Below, piece after piece: positions 9,318 to 17,650 of a DNA stretch of 64,000 nucleotides. The stretch is from Pomphorhynchus laevis (taxonomy: Eukaryota; Acanthocephala; Palaeacanthocephala; Echinorhynchida; Pomphorhynchidae): contig WNNJ02001804.1 in NCBI GenBank assembly GCA_012934845.2, positions 100,927 to 164,926 on the forward strand. The letters are read 5' to 3'. Below the pieces are notes generated by a model. The model ran no database searches, was not told where the DNA came from, and was given only the letters and a program-made list of their open reading frames with translations. The number at the start of each line of letters is the position of its first letter. Positions within the stretch are counted from its first letter, which is position 1. The position numbers were made by a program, and so were the translations under genes.

Positions 9318-11285
9318 CTAGCAATCGTCGAGATCGACGCCGTTTTTATCGAAATCCTCATCAGATGTAGATGATGATTCATCAGAACTTACCAAGCAAT
9401 TCTGGACGAATTCTATTTTATCGACCAGTTTTCCACACGTAGCAACCTTCATGCTTGAATATCCAGCTATCATATCGATATTAAATTCCTTCGTGCTACA
9501 GCATTGGTCTAGCATGTGATTCATTACTTCCTCGCATAGTTGATCAACGTTATCATCATTAGTTAATATTGTATCAGAAGGCGTTGCCGTTGTCGAATCT
9601 GGATGTGTAAGGCTATTTTCTTGTTTTGCAGTTTCGGTAACAGCAGATTTTAGATTCATAGAGGAATCTTCTTCCATAAAATCGATAAACTCCGATACCC
9701 ATTTAGGGTTGATCTTCATGTTGACATCGCAGAACGCTCGTATGATTGATAGGAAAACGAATCTGAGCTGCTCCGGTGTTTGAATAAGCCCAGGACGTTC
9801 ATTACGAAGATTGTGTAAAATATTCATAAGTTGAGCATGAGAGTTACAACCTTCACTTGCTGCAAGTAGAGTGAGGACGATATCTACAAAAGCAAACGTG
9901 CCACTTCTTCCGATACCAGCACTGCAATGAATAACTGGTGAGTGTTCGAAGACATGTTGACTTCGTAATATGCTAAGAAAACGAAGGAAATTTTCAGGGC
10001 AAGAGGGTTCGCCAAAGTCAGGCCAATCAGTATAATTGTAATGATGTATATCTCTTGTTTCGCCTGTATTGCTTTTTAGAACTTTTAAAATCCTCTCTAC
10101 AAACGAGTCGTAATGTATTCCAGATTGAAGTTCAACAGTCATATCGATATCGTTCAAACGCATAATTGCCGTATCTTCTTCGGTAAGACCATCGATTAGT
10201 ATATTTTCCATAGTGCAGTCCATTGTAAAAAACTGGAAGCATTTGGAACGGCCCTTTTCTACTAACTTATTCAGAATAATAATCGACCGAACGTTATCTC
10301 GCCAAACCATATTCCAATAATGTGAGATCATGTTCGACAAAGGGCCCTGAGAAAGTATGTATGATCGATTTGCATGTTTATATCCAACAAAGTTAGCATT
10401 GATATACGATGTTTGACAGTTTTTAAGTTTTACTAATGTGCTGTCGACTTTTCCATTGCGTTCTAAAAAAGGATACGCAGTGTAGTTATATTCACCCGAC
10501 TGTTCATAGTCGCGATCCCATTTATTCGTAAGATTTAGATCTTTTAATTGACTCGGAGCAAGCCCGCGCATATTGGTGGGCATCTGTAATCCATAATCTT
10601 TTAATCTTAGAAATTCTCGAAAACCTTCACACTTTTTATTTCGGTTGATTTGACTGCATATGGATTTTGGTATTAGTTCGTCGGAACCTTTTGTCGGGTT
10701 CAGTGATATGCGGGAAACACTGGCGGATGAAGGCTCCGTAGGCCCGCTTTCAGAAATATTTAATTCGCGGGCTTCGGCAACTGCTTCTTCGTCTGATTGG
10801 GGTAATTCTTTTTGGCCATCATCATTCGGACGCATATGTATTATCGTGGAGTCAAGAAAATTGTAACCAGCTGTTGAACTGTGAATGCAAACTTCGCGAG
10901 GTTCAGGATGGCAAATGTTCGGATTTATTTGGTCGAAATATGGATGATAATTGTTTTCAATGCTCGATAGAAGGGCCTTTGCATTTCCTCGCATCAACGC
11001 GATTGAAATACGCTGAAACAGGCGGGCTGCTGCAATATCGTACGACATTGATGAACGAAGAGCTAAATTTCGAGCTATGCGCCTAACTACTTGCTCACCC
11101 TCTGGATTCCAGCCTCCGTAACACTCTAGCACAGCAGGGGTGAAGTTGTACCCTGCTTCGATCATTTGAGCCCGGTATTTCCTGTCTTTGACATTGGAGG
11201 CGTACTCATTGGCAGAGAAAAGTTGGGTACGAGCGGCATGGCGGATGCAGGCCTTCTGTAGCGGGTTTGTAACCGCAAAATCCAC
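9318..11285 (-). CDS. Fusion ORF: R2-like endonuclease tail joined to a PTPN1/2-like tyrosine phosphatase
   Basis: This is one uninterrupted 655-codon frame. Residues 1-108 are the C-terminal part of the retroelement's restriction-type endonuclease (DFAVTNPLQ, YGGWNPEGEQ, QRISIALMRGNA). Residues 109-205 are a linker. Residues ~213-525 are a classical protein tyrosine phosphatase domain: YINANF 294-299, SYILSQGPL 308-316, NKLVEKGRSKC 339-349, the WPD loop at 421-423, the P-loop HCSAGIGRSGTF at 453-464 (Cys454, Arg460) and the Q-loop QTPEQ at 502-506. A Ser/Asp-rich tail ends at 655. The order and spacing fit PTPN1/PTPN2. All catalytic residues are present, but the usual KNRY substrate-loop text is replaced (EYNYTAYPF). 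Codon 1 is GTG inside the element frame; the frame stays open upstream to about 11315. If the phosphatase has its own start, Met151 (10835) is the first Met after the transposon part. No intron is seen. Either the phosphatase gene was fused to the element or the element captured it. Confidence 0.8.
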   Translation of the reverse strand: MDFAVTNPLQKACIRHAARTQLFSANEYASNVKDRKYRAQMIEAGYNFTPAVLECYGGWNPEGEQVVRRIARNLALRSSMSYDIAAARLFQRISIALMRGNAKALLSSIENNYHPYFDQINPNICHPEPREVCIHSSTAGYNFLDSTIIHMRPNDDGQKELPQSDEEAVAEARELNISESGPTEPSSASVSRISLNPTKGSDELIPKSICSQINRNKKCEGFREFLRLKDYGLQMPTNMRGLAPSQLKDLNLTNKWDRDYEQSGEYNYTAYPFLERNGKVDSTLVKLKNCQTSYINANFVGYKHANRSYILSQGPLSNMISHYWNMVWRDNVRSIIILNKLVEKGRSKCFQFFTMDCTMENILIDGLTEEDTAIMRLNDIDMTVELQSGIHYDSFVERILKVLKSNTGETRDIHHYNYTDWPDFGEPSCPENFLRFLSILRSQHVFEHSPVIHCSAGIGRSGTFAFVDIVLTLLAASEGCNSHAQLMNILHNLRNERPGLIQTPEQLRFVFLSIIRAFCDVNMKINPKWVSEFIDFMEEDSSMNLKSAVTETAKQENSLTHPDSTTATPSDTILTNDDNVDQLCEEVMNHMLDQCCSTKEFNIDMIAGYSSMKVATCGKLVDKIEFVQNCLVSSDESSSTSDEDFDKNGVDLDDC

Positions 11286-11316
11286 TGCTTCCGACGGATC
11301 TCCGTAAATTAGAATA

Positions 11317-13926
11317 TCAGCCGGTCTCTCTGAGATTCTTTATCAGGTTCGGGACTTCTCGTCCAACGTGCATTTCAGCCGATTGTGCAGCCTGAAAAAC
11401 AATGTCTCGTATGCCATTATGACGTAGGCCTGTAAAACCTCCAAAAGAGCATGTTAAGGCATGGAAACCCATACAATCAGCTTTACGGTAACACCTACTG
11501 CACCTGTAGATTTTATCAGAAATGGGAATGCCCAGCCAGAAACGTATTAGGACAGAAAATTCGTTGTCGGTCAGCGCTAGACCAAGACTTTTGTTGGGTG
11601 TACATTGTAGCCAAGCATTTGCGTGGGGAGAGGACACTGAAAGTATTCGCGCTTTGTCCGCCTCACTCGATCTCGATTTTAACTGATCTAGCATGGCTGA
11701 GTCAATGAGAGAGGACAATTTTCCCTGTACTGTCGACACAACGAACTTAGTTGAAACTTCCTCTAGTGCGTTTTTTGATGTGATGAATCCAGGAAAAGTA
11801 CTAGCATCCAGATCAAGAGAAGTTGCGACAGCTTGAGTGCTTGCTATAAAGGCTGCTGAACAGTGTTTCAGAGTACTTCTCAGACCGAGTCCGCCCATTT
11901 TTAGAGGAAGTTCAGCTTGCCACTTTTTCTTGGTTGAAAGTTGAACTGATGTGATTATTCCAAGTGCGCGCATAACTGCCTCGTCGAACCGATGGCAGAA
12001 GTCGTCCATAAAACGGAAGTCAACGTTTCTCATGTAAAATGCCACTCTAGGGGCTGACGCGCAGTGTCGCAGAAGCAAATAAGCTACATGAGCATCAGGA
12101 ATTGATGTCACGAGATCTATATCGTGGAGGAGTTTGGGCATAACCTTTTCGAGCATGAACGACTTGACAAAATCAGGCGAGCCAATCGGACAACCAAGTA
12201 GTGAAAAATTGCGACCACTCACAACTGTACAGGGTTGCTGACAAGTATTGTTGATGGATTGAATATCGTCTGTGTTTCCTATAAGTTCCGTCTTACCCCA
12301 GTTAATGGACAATCCAATCATTGAAAATTCTGAGGAGATAAAATTCAGTGCAAGAGCAATGGCATTTGGGTTGCCCCCAATGATGCCATCATCCAAATAC
12401 CATTTGTTGAAATGAATGCCCTCCATATTGTTAAGCTGTGCAAGTACTGGGTGGATTGCCACAGAGAACAGTAGAGGGCCTAAGGGGTCACCTTGTTGAA
12501 CTCCGGATTCAGATTTTAGGTATTGCGAGCCGAAACGGAGATAAGTGGGGTGATCGTAGCACCAACGTACCCACGCTGCCATTTGAGGAATTTGGGATTC
12601 AATTGCTCTCAAGAAAATACGCCTGTCAATAGTGTTAAATGCGTTCGACACGTCGATTTTTGCCCACGTCCAATTTCCCAATTCAGGCATATGTTCGTTC
12701 GTGCGGCGGACCTGATGGATTATGTTGTCAATGCCGTTCGGTGTTGCAACGCCCATCTGTAATGGTCTGAGAATCGTTACGAACTCTCCTCTTAACTTCG
12801 AACAAACACACTTTGAGCATATTCGTCGGAGTGTATCTCCAATTGCAATGGGGCGAATACCTCCGTTTGGCTTTTCTAGAGCGATGAGGTTCGCGCCTGC
12901 CAAGAAAGGAGCAACTTGTTGTGGTAAATCACCTGCCACCATGTTGTTTATCAATTGCGTTAAGCGTGAAAGAAGTGTTCCTGAGGGATCGGCGGAAATG
13001 AGGTCCTGCAAGTGTTCGGGCCTCAGTCCAAGACAACCAGGCGATGATGCTGCGGGGAAAGAAAATACAGCGTCTTTTACGGTATCACTGTCAAAAAGAA
13101 TAGGCTGACTATTACAAAGGTATGAGTGATGTATGTCTTTACCCGCGGGGTGCAAGTGACCCAGCCGCTGTCGAACTTCGTCAGTGGGTGAAATATATCG
13201 GGACGAAGATAAACGTTGCATGGCCTTACTGTAATTACCCTGTCTTGCCAAATCTATTGACGACATCATTGTACTAGTGTGAGCTGTTTTTTTGGGAGAA
13301 TTGAGGAATGGCAAAACTTGATCGCGTATCTCTCCGAGCTCTCTAGATTCAATGTTATCTAGCATTCGAGATATACCCTGTAGAGTCGCGTTGCGGCGTC
13401 TTGAGGGGCGACCTTTGATATCTGACTTAATGAAGGCAATTTTGGCAAAACCGAGAAGGAGTGTCCAAGATGCGGGTGAACGATAATGCAGCGCATCAGC
13501 AATGAGTCTTGACAATATTCGAGCAGACCTGCTTCGAAGATTCCAGGGAATGCGTCGAAAAGTAGGCACTTCAGATTGCCATAATTCGCGAAGGAACGAC
13601 CAGGTGATGTATGACTCACTCACCGCGTCAACGTGAGCCTCAGTTGATGTATGACCAGACGTTTTAAGGAAGATGTCATCATTAACACGCTTACTCTCCG
13701 GAAACAAAAAGTTTGTCGGCGGAACAGTGACGTTAGTAGTGGCAGCCATTGGAGTTGGCGGGAGAGACGATCCTAGGCATCGAGAACGTATTGGTCCGTG
13801 TACCTTTATGAGTCCGAGCTTAGTAATGGAAATAACTCGCCCACAAACTGAACAAAGCGAGGAGGTATGTGAAGGGTGTAGATGAGGAATTGGGTTTTCT
13901 GACATGGCGTCGTTATTGCAAACCAC
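11317..13926 (-). CDS. Element A ORF: zinc finger, reverse transcriptase, CCHC, start of endonuclease
   Basis: This 869-residue ORF begins at MVCNNDAMSE; Met8 is an alternative start. The N-terminal zinc finger is C25-x2-C28...H43...C50. Reverse transcriptase motifs: GGIRPIAIGDTLRRI 355-369, the first catalytic Asp in KIDVSNAFN (Asp425), GVQQGDPLGPLLFS 475-488, and YLDD 510-513. A CCHC knuckle is C809, C812, H822, C826, followed by the endonuclease start GLRHNGIRD 833-841 and EVPNL 857-861. The stop at 11317 follows a one-base frameshift; in the next frame the text reads ERPADILIYGDP, restoring the expected PD-(D/E)XK core and leading into the 9318-11285 ORF. The reading frame is otherwise intact, so the copy looks young. 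Confidence 0.85.
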   Translation of the reverse strand: MVCNNDAMSENPIPHLHPSHTSSLCSVCGRVISITKLGLIKVHGPIRSRCLGSSLPPTPMAATTNVTVPPTNFLFPESKRVNDDIFLKTSGHTSTEAHVDAVSESYITWSFLRELWQSEVPTFRRIPWNLRSRSARILSRLIADALHYRSPASWTLLLGFAKIAFIKSDIKGRPSRRRNATLQGISRMLDNIESRELGEIRDQVLPFLNSPKKTAHTSTMMSSIDLARQGNYSKAMQRLSSSRYISPTDEVRQRLGHLHPAGKDIHHSYLCNSQPILFDSDTVKDAVFSFPAASSPGCLGLRPEHLQDLISADPSGTLLSRLTQLINNMVAGDLPQQVAPFLAGANLIALEKPNGGIRPIAIGDTLRRICSKCVCSKLRGEFVTILRPLQMGVATPNGIDNIIHQVRRTNEHMPELGNWTWAKIDVSNAFNTIDRRIFLRAIESQIPQMAAWVRWCYDHPTYLRFGSQYLKSESGVQQGDPLGPLLFSVAIHPVLAQLNNMEGIHFNKWYLDDGIIGGNPNAIALALNFISSEFSMIGLSINWGKTELIGNTDDIQSINNTCQQPCTVVSGRNFSLLGCPIGSPDFVKSFMLEKVMPKLLHDIDLVTSIPDAHVAYLLLRHCASAPRVAFYMRNVDFRFMDDFCHRFDEAVMRALGIITSVQLSTKKKWQAELPLKMGGLGLRSTLKHCSAAFIASTQAVATSLDLDASTFPGFITSKNALEEVSTKFVVSTVQGKLSSLIDSAMLDQLKSRSSEADKARILSVSSPHANAWLQCTPNKSLGLALTDNEFSVLIRFWLGIPISDKIYRCSRCYRKADCMGFHALTCSFGGFTGLRHNGIRDIVFQAAQSAEMHVGREVPNLIKNLRETG

Positions 13927-13954
13927 TCGATCGCTGAGTTATAAATTTACTACC

Positions 13955-14837
13955 GTTGCTTACTGTCGTTGCTTACTGTCGTTGCTTACTGTCGTTGCTT
14001 ACTGTCGTTGCTTACTGTCGTTGCTTACTGTCGTTGCTTACTGTCGTTGCTTACTGTCGTTGCTTACTGTCGTTGCTTACTGTCGTTGCTTACTGTCGTT
14101 GCTTACTGTCGTTGCTTACTGTCGTTGCTTACTGTCGTTGCTTACTGTCGTTGCTTACTGTCGTTGCTTACTGTCGTTGCTTACTGTCGTTGCTTACTGT
14201 CGTTGCTTACTGTCGTTGCTTACTGTCGTTGCTTACTGTCGTTGCTTACTGTCGTTGCTTACTGTCGTTGCTTACTGTCGTTGCTTACTGTCGTTGCTTA
14301 CTGTCGTTGCTTACTGTCGTTGCTTACTGTCGTTGCTTACTGTCGTTGCTTACTGTCGTTGCTTACTGTCGTTGCTTACTGTCGTTGCTTACTGTCGTTG
14401 CTTACTGTCGTTGCTTACTGTCGTTGCTTACTGTCGTTGCTTACTGTCGTTGCTTACTGTCGTTGCTTACTGTCGTTGCTTACTGTCGTTGCTTACTGTC
14501 GTTGCTTACTGTCGTTGCTTACTGTCGTTGCTTACTGTCGTTGCTTACTGTCGTTGCTTACTGTCGTTGCTTATTGTCGTTGCTTAGTGTCGTTGCTTAG
14601 TGTCGTTGCTTGGTGTCGTTGCTTAGTGTCGTTGCTTAGTGTCGTTGCTTAGTGTCGTTGCTTAGTGTCGTTGCTTACTGTCGTTGCTTACTGTCGTTGC
14701 TTACTGTCGTTGCTTATTGTCGTTGCTTAGTGTCGTTGCTTAGTGTCGTTGCTTGGTGTCGTTGCTTAGTGTCGTTGCTTAGTGTCGTTGCTTAGTGTCG
14801 TTGCTTACTGTCGTTGCTTAGTGTCGTTGCTTACTGT
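13955..14837. repeat. 13-bp minisatellite, about 68 copies, in the leader of element A
   Basis: The unit is gttgcttactgtc. The first ~47 copies are essentially uniform. The right part contains variants (ttattgtc, cttagtgtc, cttggtgtc) arranged as a block that recurs 143 bp later (near 14571 and 14714), that is, an 11-unit higher-order repeat. It begins 29 bp upstream of the element A start codon. The long open frames on the plus strand are a by-product of the 13-bp period. Confidence 0.95.
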
Positions 14838-15099
14838 AACTATTATTAATCGTAACTATTATTTGACGTCACTAATTTGTTGAAATTGAGTTTTTGTATA
14901 CAGATGGATATGTAATTTGTGTAAGATGTTGTAATTGTATTTACTTTAGATCTCAAACTTTTTTAAGGTCTTTTAAACTTTAAGGTCTTTTAAGGTCTTC
15001 AAACTTTTTTTATTATTTTATTAAATAATAAAATTAATAATTGTTTTTAGATTTTCTATAATTTATATCAAGTTAAAATAAAAAATTGAAATTTAAAAT
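14838..15099. other. 5' leader end of element A and AT-rich flank
   Basis: The first ~120 bases hold the leader segment shared with other R2-like copies (ttgtatttactttagatctc at about 14936-14956). Next come short direct repeats of ttaaggtctttt at 14960-15000 and AT-rich DNA that is the beginning of the P2 terminal repeat. Confidence 0.5.
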
Positions 15100-15295
15100 A
15101 AACGTCATTTTTATGAATTGACTAATAAATAACAGACGTTGTATCAGAATAAGGATTAGAGGTCATCAGGAGGAACTGCTATGTTATCAGGTTTCGGCCC
15201 CTAATTCCTCTACCCAACATAGCAGCGGGGCCAAATACATGCTAATGATGTATTTCCTCTGAAATAACTATCTAGTATCTTATTCTAATACAAAG
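15100..15295 (-). repeat. P2 terminal repeat with conserved pseudoknot-like structure
   Basis: This is the 3' end of the P2 element, whose RT lies next to it on the minus strand. It contains tgaattgactaataaataac at 15116-15135, a word found about ten times in the window. Terminal stems gtatcagaataag (near 15139) and cttattctaatac (near 15278) are inverted. Inside, ctgctatgtt pairs with aacatagcag, and ggcccc in that loop pairs with ggggcc just after it, which is an H-type pseudoknot pattern. Further copies are at 22500-22680, 37450-37625 (inverted) and 45390-45520. Confidence 0.65.
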
Positions 15296-15299
15296 TATA

Positions 15300-15760
15300 T
15301 TATTTATTATCCATCCATAAAAATTTGCCACTTAAGAGTTTAAATTTATTCTTTATATTATTGTGTTGATTTATATATTTTACTATTTTCTGCTTGATGT
15401 TATTTTTATAGTAACCTAGTTTAAAATATGTATCTATTAAATTATTTAAATGATTTTGAAGAAAGCCAATATCATTACATATTGTTGCAATTCTTAAAAT
15501 TTCATTATTTAATGTATTATATTTTATATTATATGGTATGCATGAATGCTCATGCAAAAATATGTTTCTTGTAAATTTAAATATGTCATCTTTACGATAT
15601 AAATTAATAGTAGTTTTAGTTAATGTTAATTTAATGTTCATATCTAGATATACACCTTCTTTATCATTAATATTGGTTTTGTTAAGAATAAGGCTTTCTG
15701 GATAAATTTGTTCACTAATTGAATAAAAATTATTAGAATTAAATACACATATATCATCAA
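15300..15760 (-). mobile_element. P2 (Penelope-like) reverse transcriptase, C-terminal part
   Basis: The minus strand encodes a 113-residue open frame (MNIKLTLTKTTINLYRKDDI onward) ending KLLSGKFLWMDNK. It is nearly identical to residues at 44.2-44.45 kb, where the same frame follows GVPMGGNSSPIIADLFLSF and RYIDDI. The reading continues upstream to 15760 (DDICVFNSNNFYSI) and is cut there by a LINE fragment. The adjoining 15100-15295 repeat is its 3' end. RTs with this PMGG box are, as far as I know, related to Penelope-like elements, but class membership is an inference. Confidence 0.65.
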
Positions 15761-15764
15761 GTCC

Positions 15765-15972
15765 GCTCTTTGTTCCCGCTACTCGGTGATATTCGCCGTA
15801 TTCGTAGGTTGATCGATTTTCGCTAATGTCTTTCTCTTTTATCCGTACTTTTATTTTCCCGAATCGATTATTTCCTTAGCATGTTCTCCAACTCTCCTGA
15901 AACTATTCTCCAACGTATTGTAAACTCAGCAGTTCGCCTTAACCTGAGTCTCCGACGTTTTGACAACATATA
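15765..15972 (+). mobile_element. LINE RT fragment, same family as 3470-6545
   Basis: The segment aligns in DNA and protein with 6276-6470 of the large LINE: the words aatcgattatttccttagc, caacgtattgtaaactcagc and cgacgttttgacaacatat have close counterparts there. Only ~200 bp remain, joined directly to P2 sequence on the left. Confidence 0.7.
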
Positions 15973-16224
15973 TCAATATTTCAATATTTTAATATTGAAA
16001 ACATATTTCAACATATTTTAATATTTTAGATTTTCAGATTTACATTTTTGTTTTTAACTACGTTTCTGTAATTTACTTTAATTTACTGTATTTAAGTTTA
16101 ATTTATTTCAGGAAAATACATTATCTCAAATTTTATCTTCCTAAACTTGTCGAGACTATGAACTTTTTTCAAGAGCTGACCAGTTATAGTTTTTCATAAT
16201 TTAAATTTTAACTATTCAACTATT

Positions 16225-16780
16225 AAGTAAAAATATAAATAATCTTATATTAGGAAGATATACATATATATGTTATAATAACCTTAACGCCTATCTAACA
16301 AAAATTAAACCATCAAATAAATATAAATATATGGATAAAATTGAATTAATAGAATCCTTAAATATTTTGATAAATCAAAATTATTTAAAAGTAGGGACAT
16401 CTATATTTAGACAAGTAAAAGGTATTCCAATGGGTGGTAATAGTAGCCCAATTATAGCTAACTTGTTTTTAAGCTTTATATTTGAATAATTAAACCGTGT
16501 TTCAAAAGTGAATGAAATTAATAGAATCTTTAAATCCTTTTCTAAAATAGCTATAGAAATAATATTGATGATAAAAAAGTATAAATAGAAATGAACATTA
16601 AATAAACATCAATTAAAACTATTATTAATTTGAAACCTTAAATATTTTGATAAATCAAAATTATTGAACATCTATATTTAGGCAATTTAAAATTTTCAAA
16701 ATTGAATGAAATTAATAGAATCCTTAAATCCTTTTCTAAAATAGCTATAGAAATAATATTGATGATAAAAAAGTATAAAG
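16225..16780 (+). mobile_element. P2 fragments, truncated and partly duplicated
   Basis: From about 16290 the plus strand encodes the P2 RT segment LTKIKPSNKYKYMDKIELI, then GTSIFRQVKGIPMGGNSSP, matching 43860-44040. It breaks off after the SPIIANLFLSF block at about 16488. The following ~290 bp contain two related degraded pieces (aatgaattaatagaatc with aaatccttttctaaaatagc appears at about 16515 and 16715). No intact ORF. Confidence 0.65.
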
Positions 16781-17122
16781 AATTTTTATGTTGTGGTTAA
16801 TTTTTTATGGATAAGCATAGGATTATATTGCACACGAATGTAATTTTAACAAAATTATTGCCATTATTATGTCATATAATGCCACATAACTTATGACATG
16901 ACATATAATATATAACATATGAATTATATTCTAGACCGTTTTTTAAAGTGAAAATAAATAGATTTAGAGAAAGAAAATTTAAATGATTTTAACTCATTTA
17001 CTAAGACATCTATTGTTATATTTTGTTACTTATAACATAATGTATTATAAATTACATCGTAATTTTGGAACAGAAACAATAAAATAATATATAATTTATT
17101 TTAATGATTTCTGCTTATTCCG
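16781..17122. other. AT-rich interval upstream of tRNA-His
   Basis: No gene or recognisable repeat is seen; composition is very AT-rich. Confidence 0.4.
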
Positions 17123-17194
17123 GCTTCAGTAGTATAGTGGTTAGTACTTCGCGTTGTGGCCGCGACGACCCTGGTTCGAATCCTGGCTGAGGCA
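17123..17194 (+). tRNA. tRNA-His (GTG)
   Basis: The 72-base sequence folds as a cloverleaf. The acceptor GCTTCAG pairs with CTGAGGC (17187-17193; one G-U). The D arm is GTATAGTGGTTAGTAC, and the anticodon stem TCGCG/CGCGA closes the loop TTGTGGC with anticodon GTG. The T loop is TTCGAAT and the discriminator base is A. The D arm and anticodon text match animal tRNA-His closely. Internal promoter boxes A and B are inside the D and T arms. The T stem (CCTGG/CCTGG) has a central T-T mismatch, so reduced function or a recent pseudogene is possible. No intron. Confidence 0.85.
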
Positions 17195-17624
17195 TTTAAT
17201 TATATTATTTTTGCCATATTGTTTTCCAGAACTTCTGTAATATTGCTTTGAGGATATCCTGGTACAATAAGAGTTCGTTTGTATCCCACAGCTAGGAGTT
17301 CAACTGTAGATATCAATGGAGAGCTTTCCCCAGATTTCCGCAATATCACTTACTGTAAAAGATGATACGAAGGAACAATAGAAACGCCATCAGGTGATGA
17401 CGTCATAGTGTTTTAATGTGATATAAATTATATTAAACCTTATAACAATTATTAATAATTATTTATTATATAATTTTTAAATGTTGACTTATTGATTTAT
17501 TTTTATTTATTTATTTTTTTATTTTATAATTTTATTAAATACGTATACTCAGTTAGCTGAATTGATTTGTTTTAATCAATATTTTAATTATCAAAGGCTG
17601 CAAAGGCAAATTTGTTTTTGTTAA

Positions 17625-17650
17625 ACCTTTCGCTGCTTTAAGCGAAAGGT
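17625..17650. repeat. Perfect 10-bp hairpin
   Basis: acctttcgct and agcgaaaggt form a perfect inverted repeat around a six-base loop. The GC content is above the surroundings. Function unknown. Confidence 0.7.

Larger units (their letters stand above)
10958..14960 (-). mobile_element. Element A: R2-like non-LTR retrotransposon with minisatellite leader
   Basis: Read on the minus strand, the parts are: a leader beginning near 14960, an 883-bp 13-bp minisatellite, a long ORF from 13926 with N-terminal zinc finger, RT and CCHC, and a PD-(D/E)XK-like endonuclease split by one frameshift. The element-derived protein ends near 10958, where the phosphatase linker begins. There is no 3' UTR or A-rich tail between the element and the phosphatase, unlike element B, which ends in an A-rich stretch. 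The order zinc finger-RT-CCHC-endonuclease is that of R2-type elements. The leader shares ttgtatttactttagatctc with the solo element at 7.7-8.05 kb. Confidence 0.7.

Noticed and set aside
10660-11086. Plus-strand frames of ~70 codons across the phosphatase linker
   Set aside because: Antisense shadows of the minus-strand fusion ORF, with no family resemblance.
13904-14652. Overlapping 214-227 codon plus-strand frames with a repeating LTVVAYCRCLLSL peptide
   Set aside because: They are a by-product of the stop-free 13-bp minisatellite, open in all three frames, and lie antisense in a retrotransposon leader.
9318-14960. Viral origin for the element A / phosphatase locus (phosphatases occur in some insect DNA viruses)
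   Set aside because: The phosphatase is of the classical PTPN1/2 type and the neighbouring RT is a non-LTR type; no viral genes are nearby.
15160-15290. Hammerhead core in the P2 pseudoknot region (gaaa and ctgatga present in one copy)
   Set aside because: Stem II fails and the core bases are not kept in the copies at 22.5 and 37.5 kb, so the pseudoknot is the better description.
17205-17410. Minus-strand start MTSSPDGVSIVPSYHLLQ followed by gtaagt, and a later segment ELLAVGYKRTLIVPGYPQSN
   Set aside because: Joining at the visible donor and acceptor gives a stop at the junction, so the gene model does not hold as drawn.
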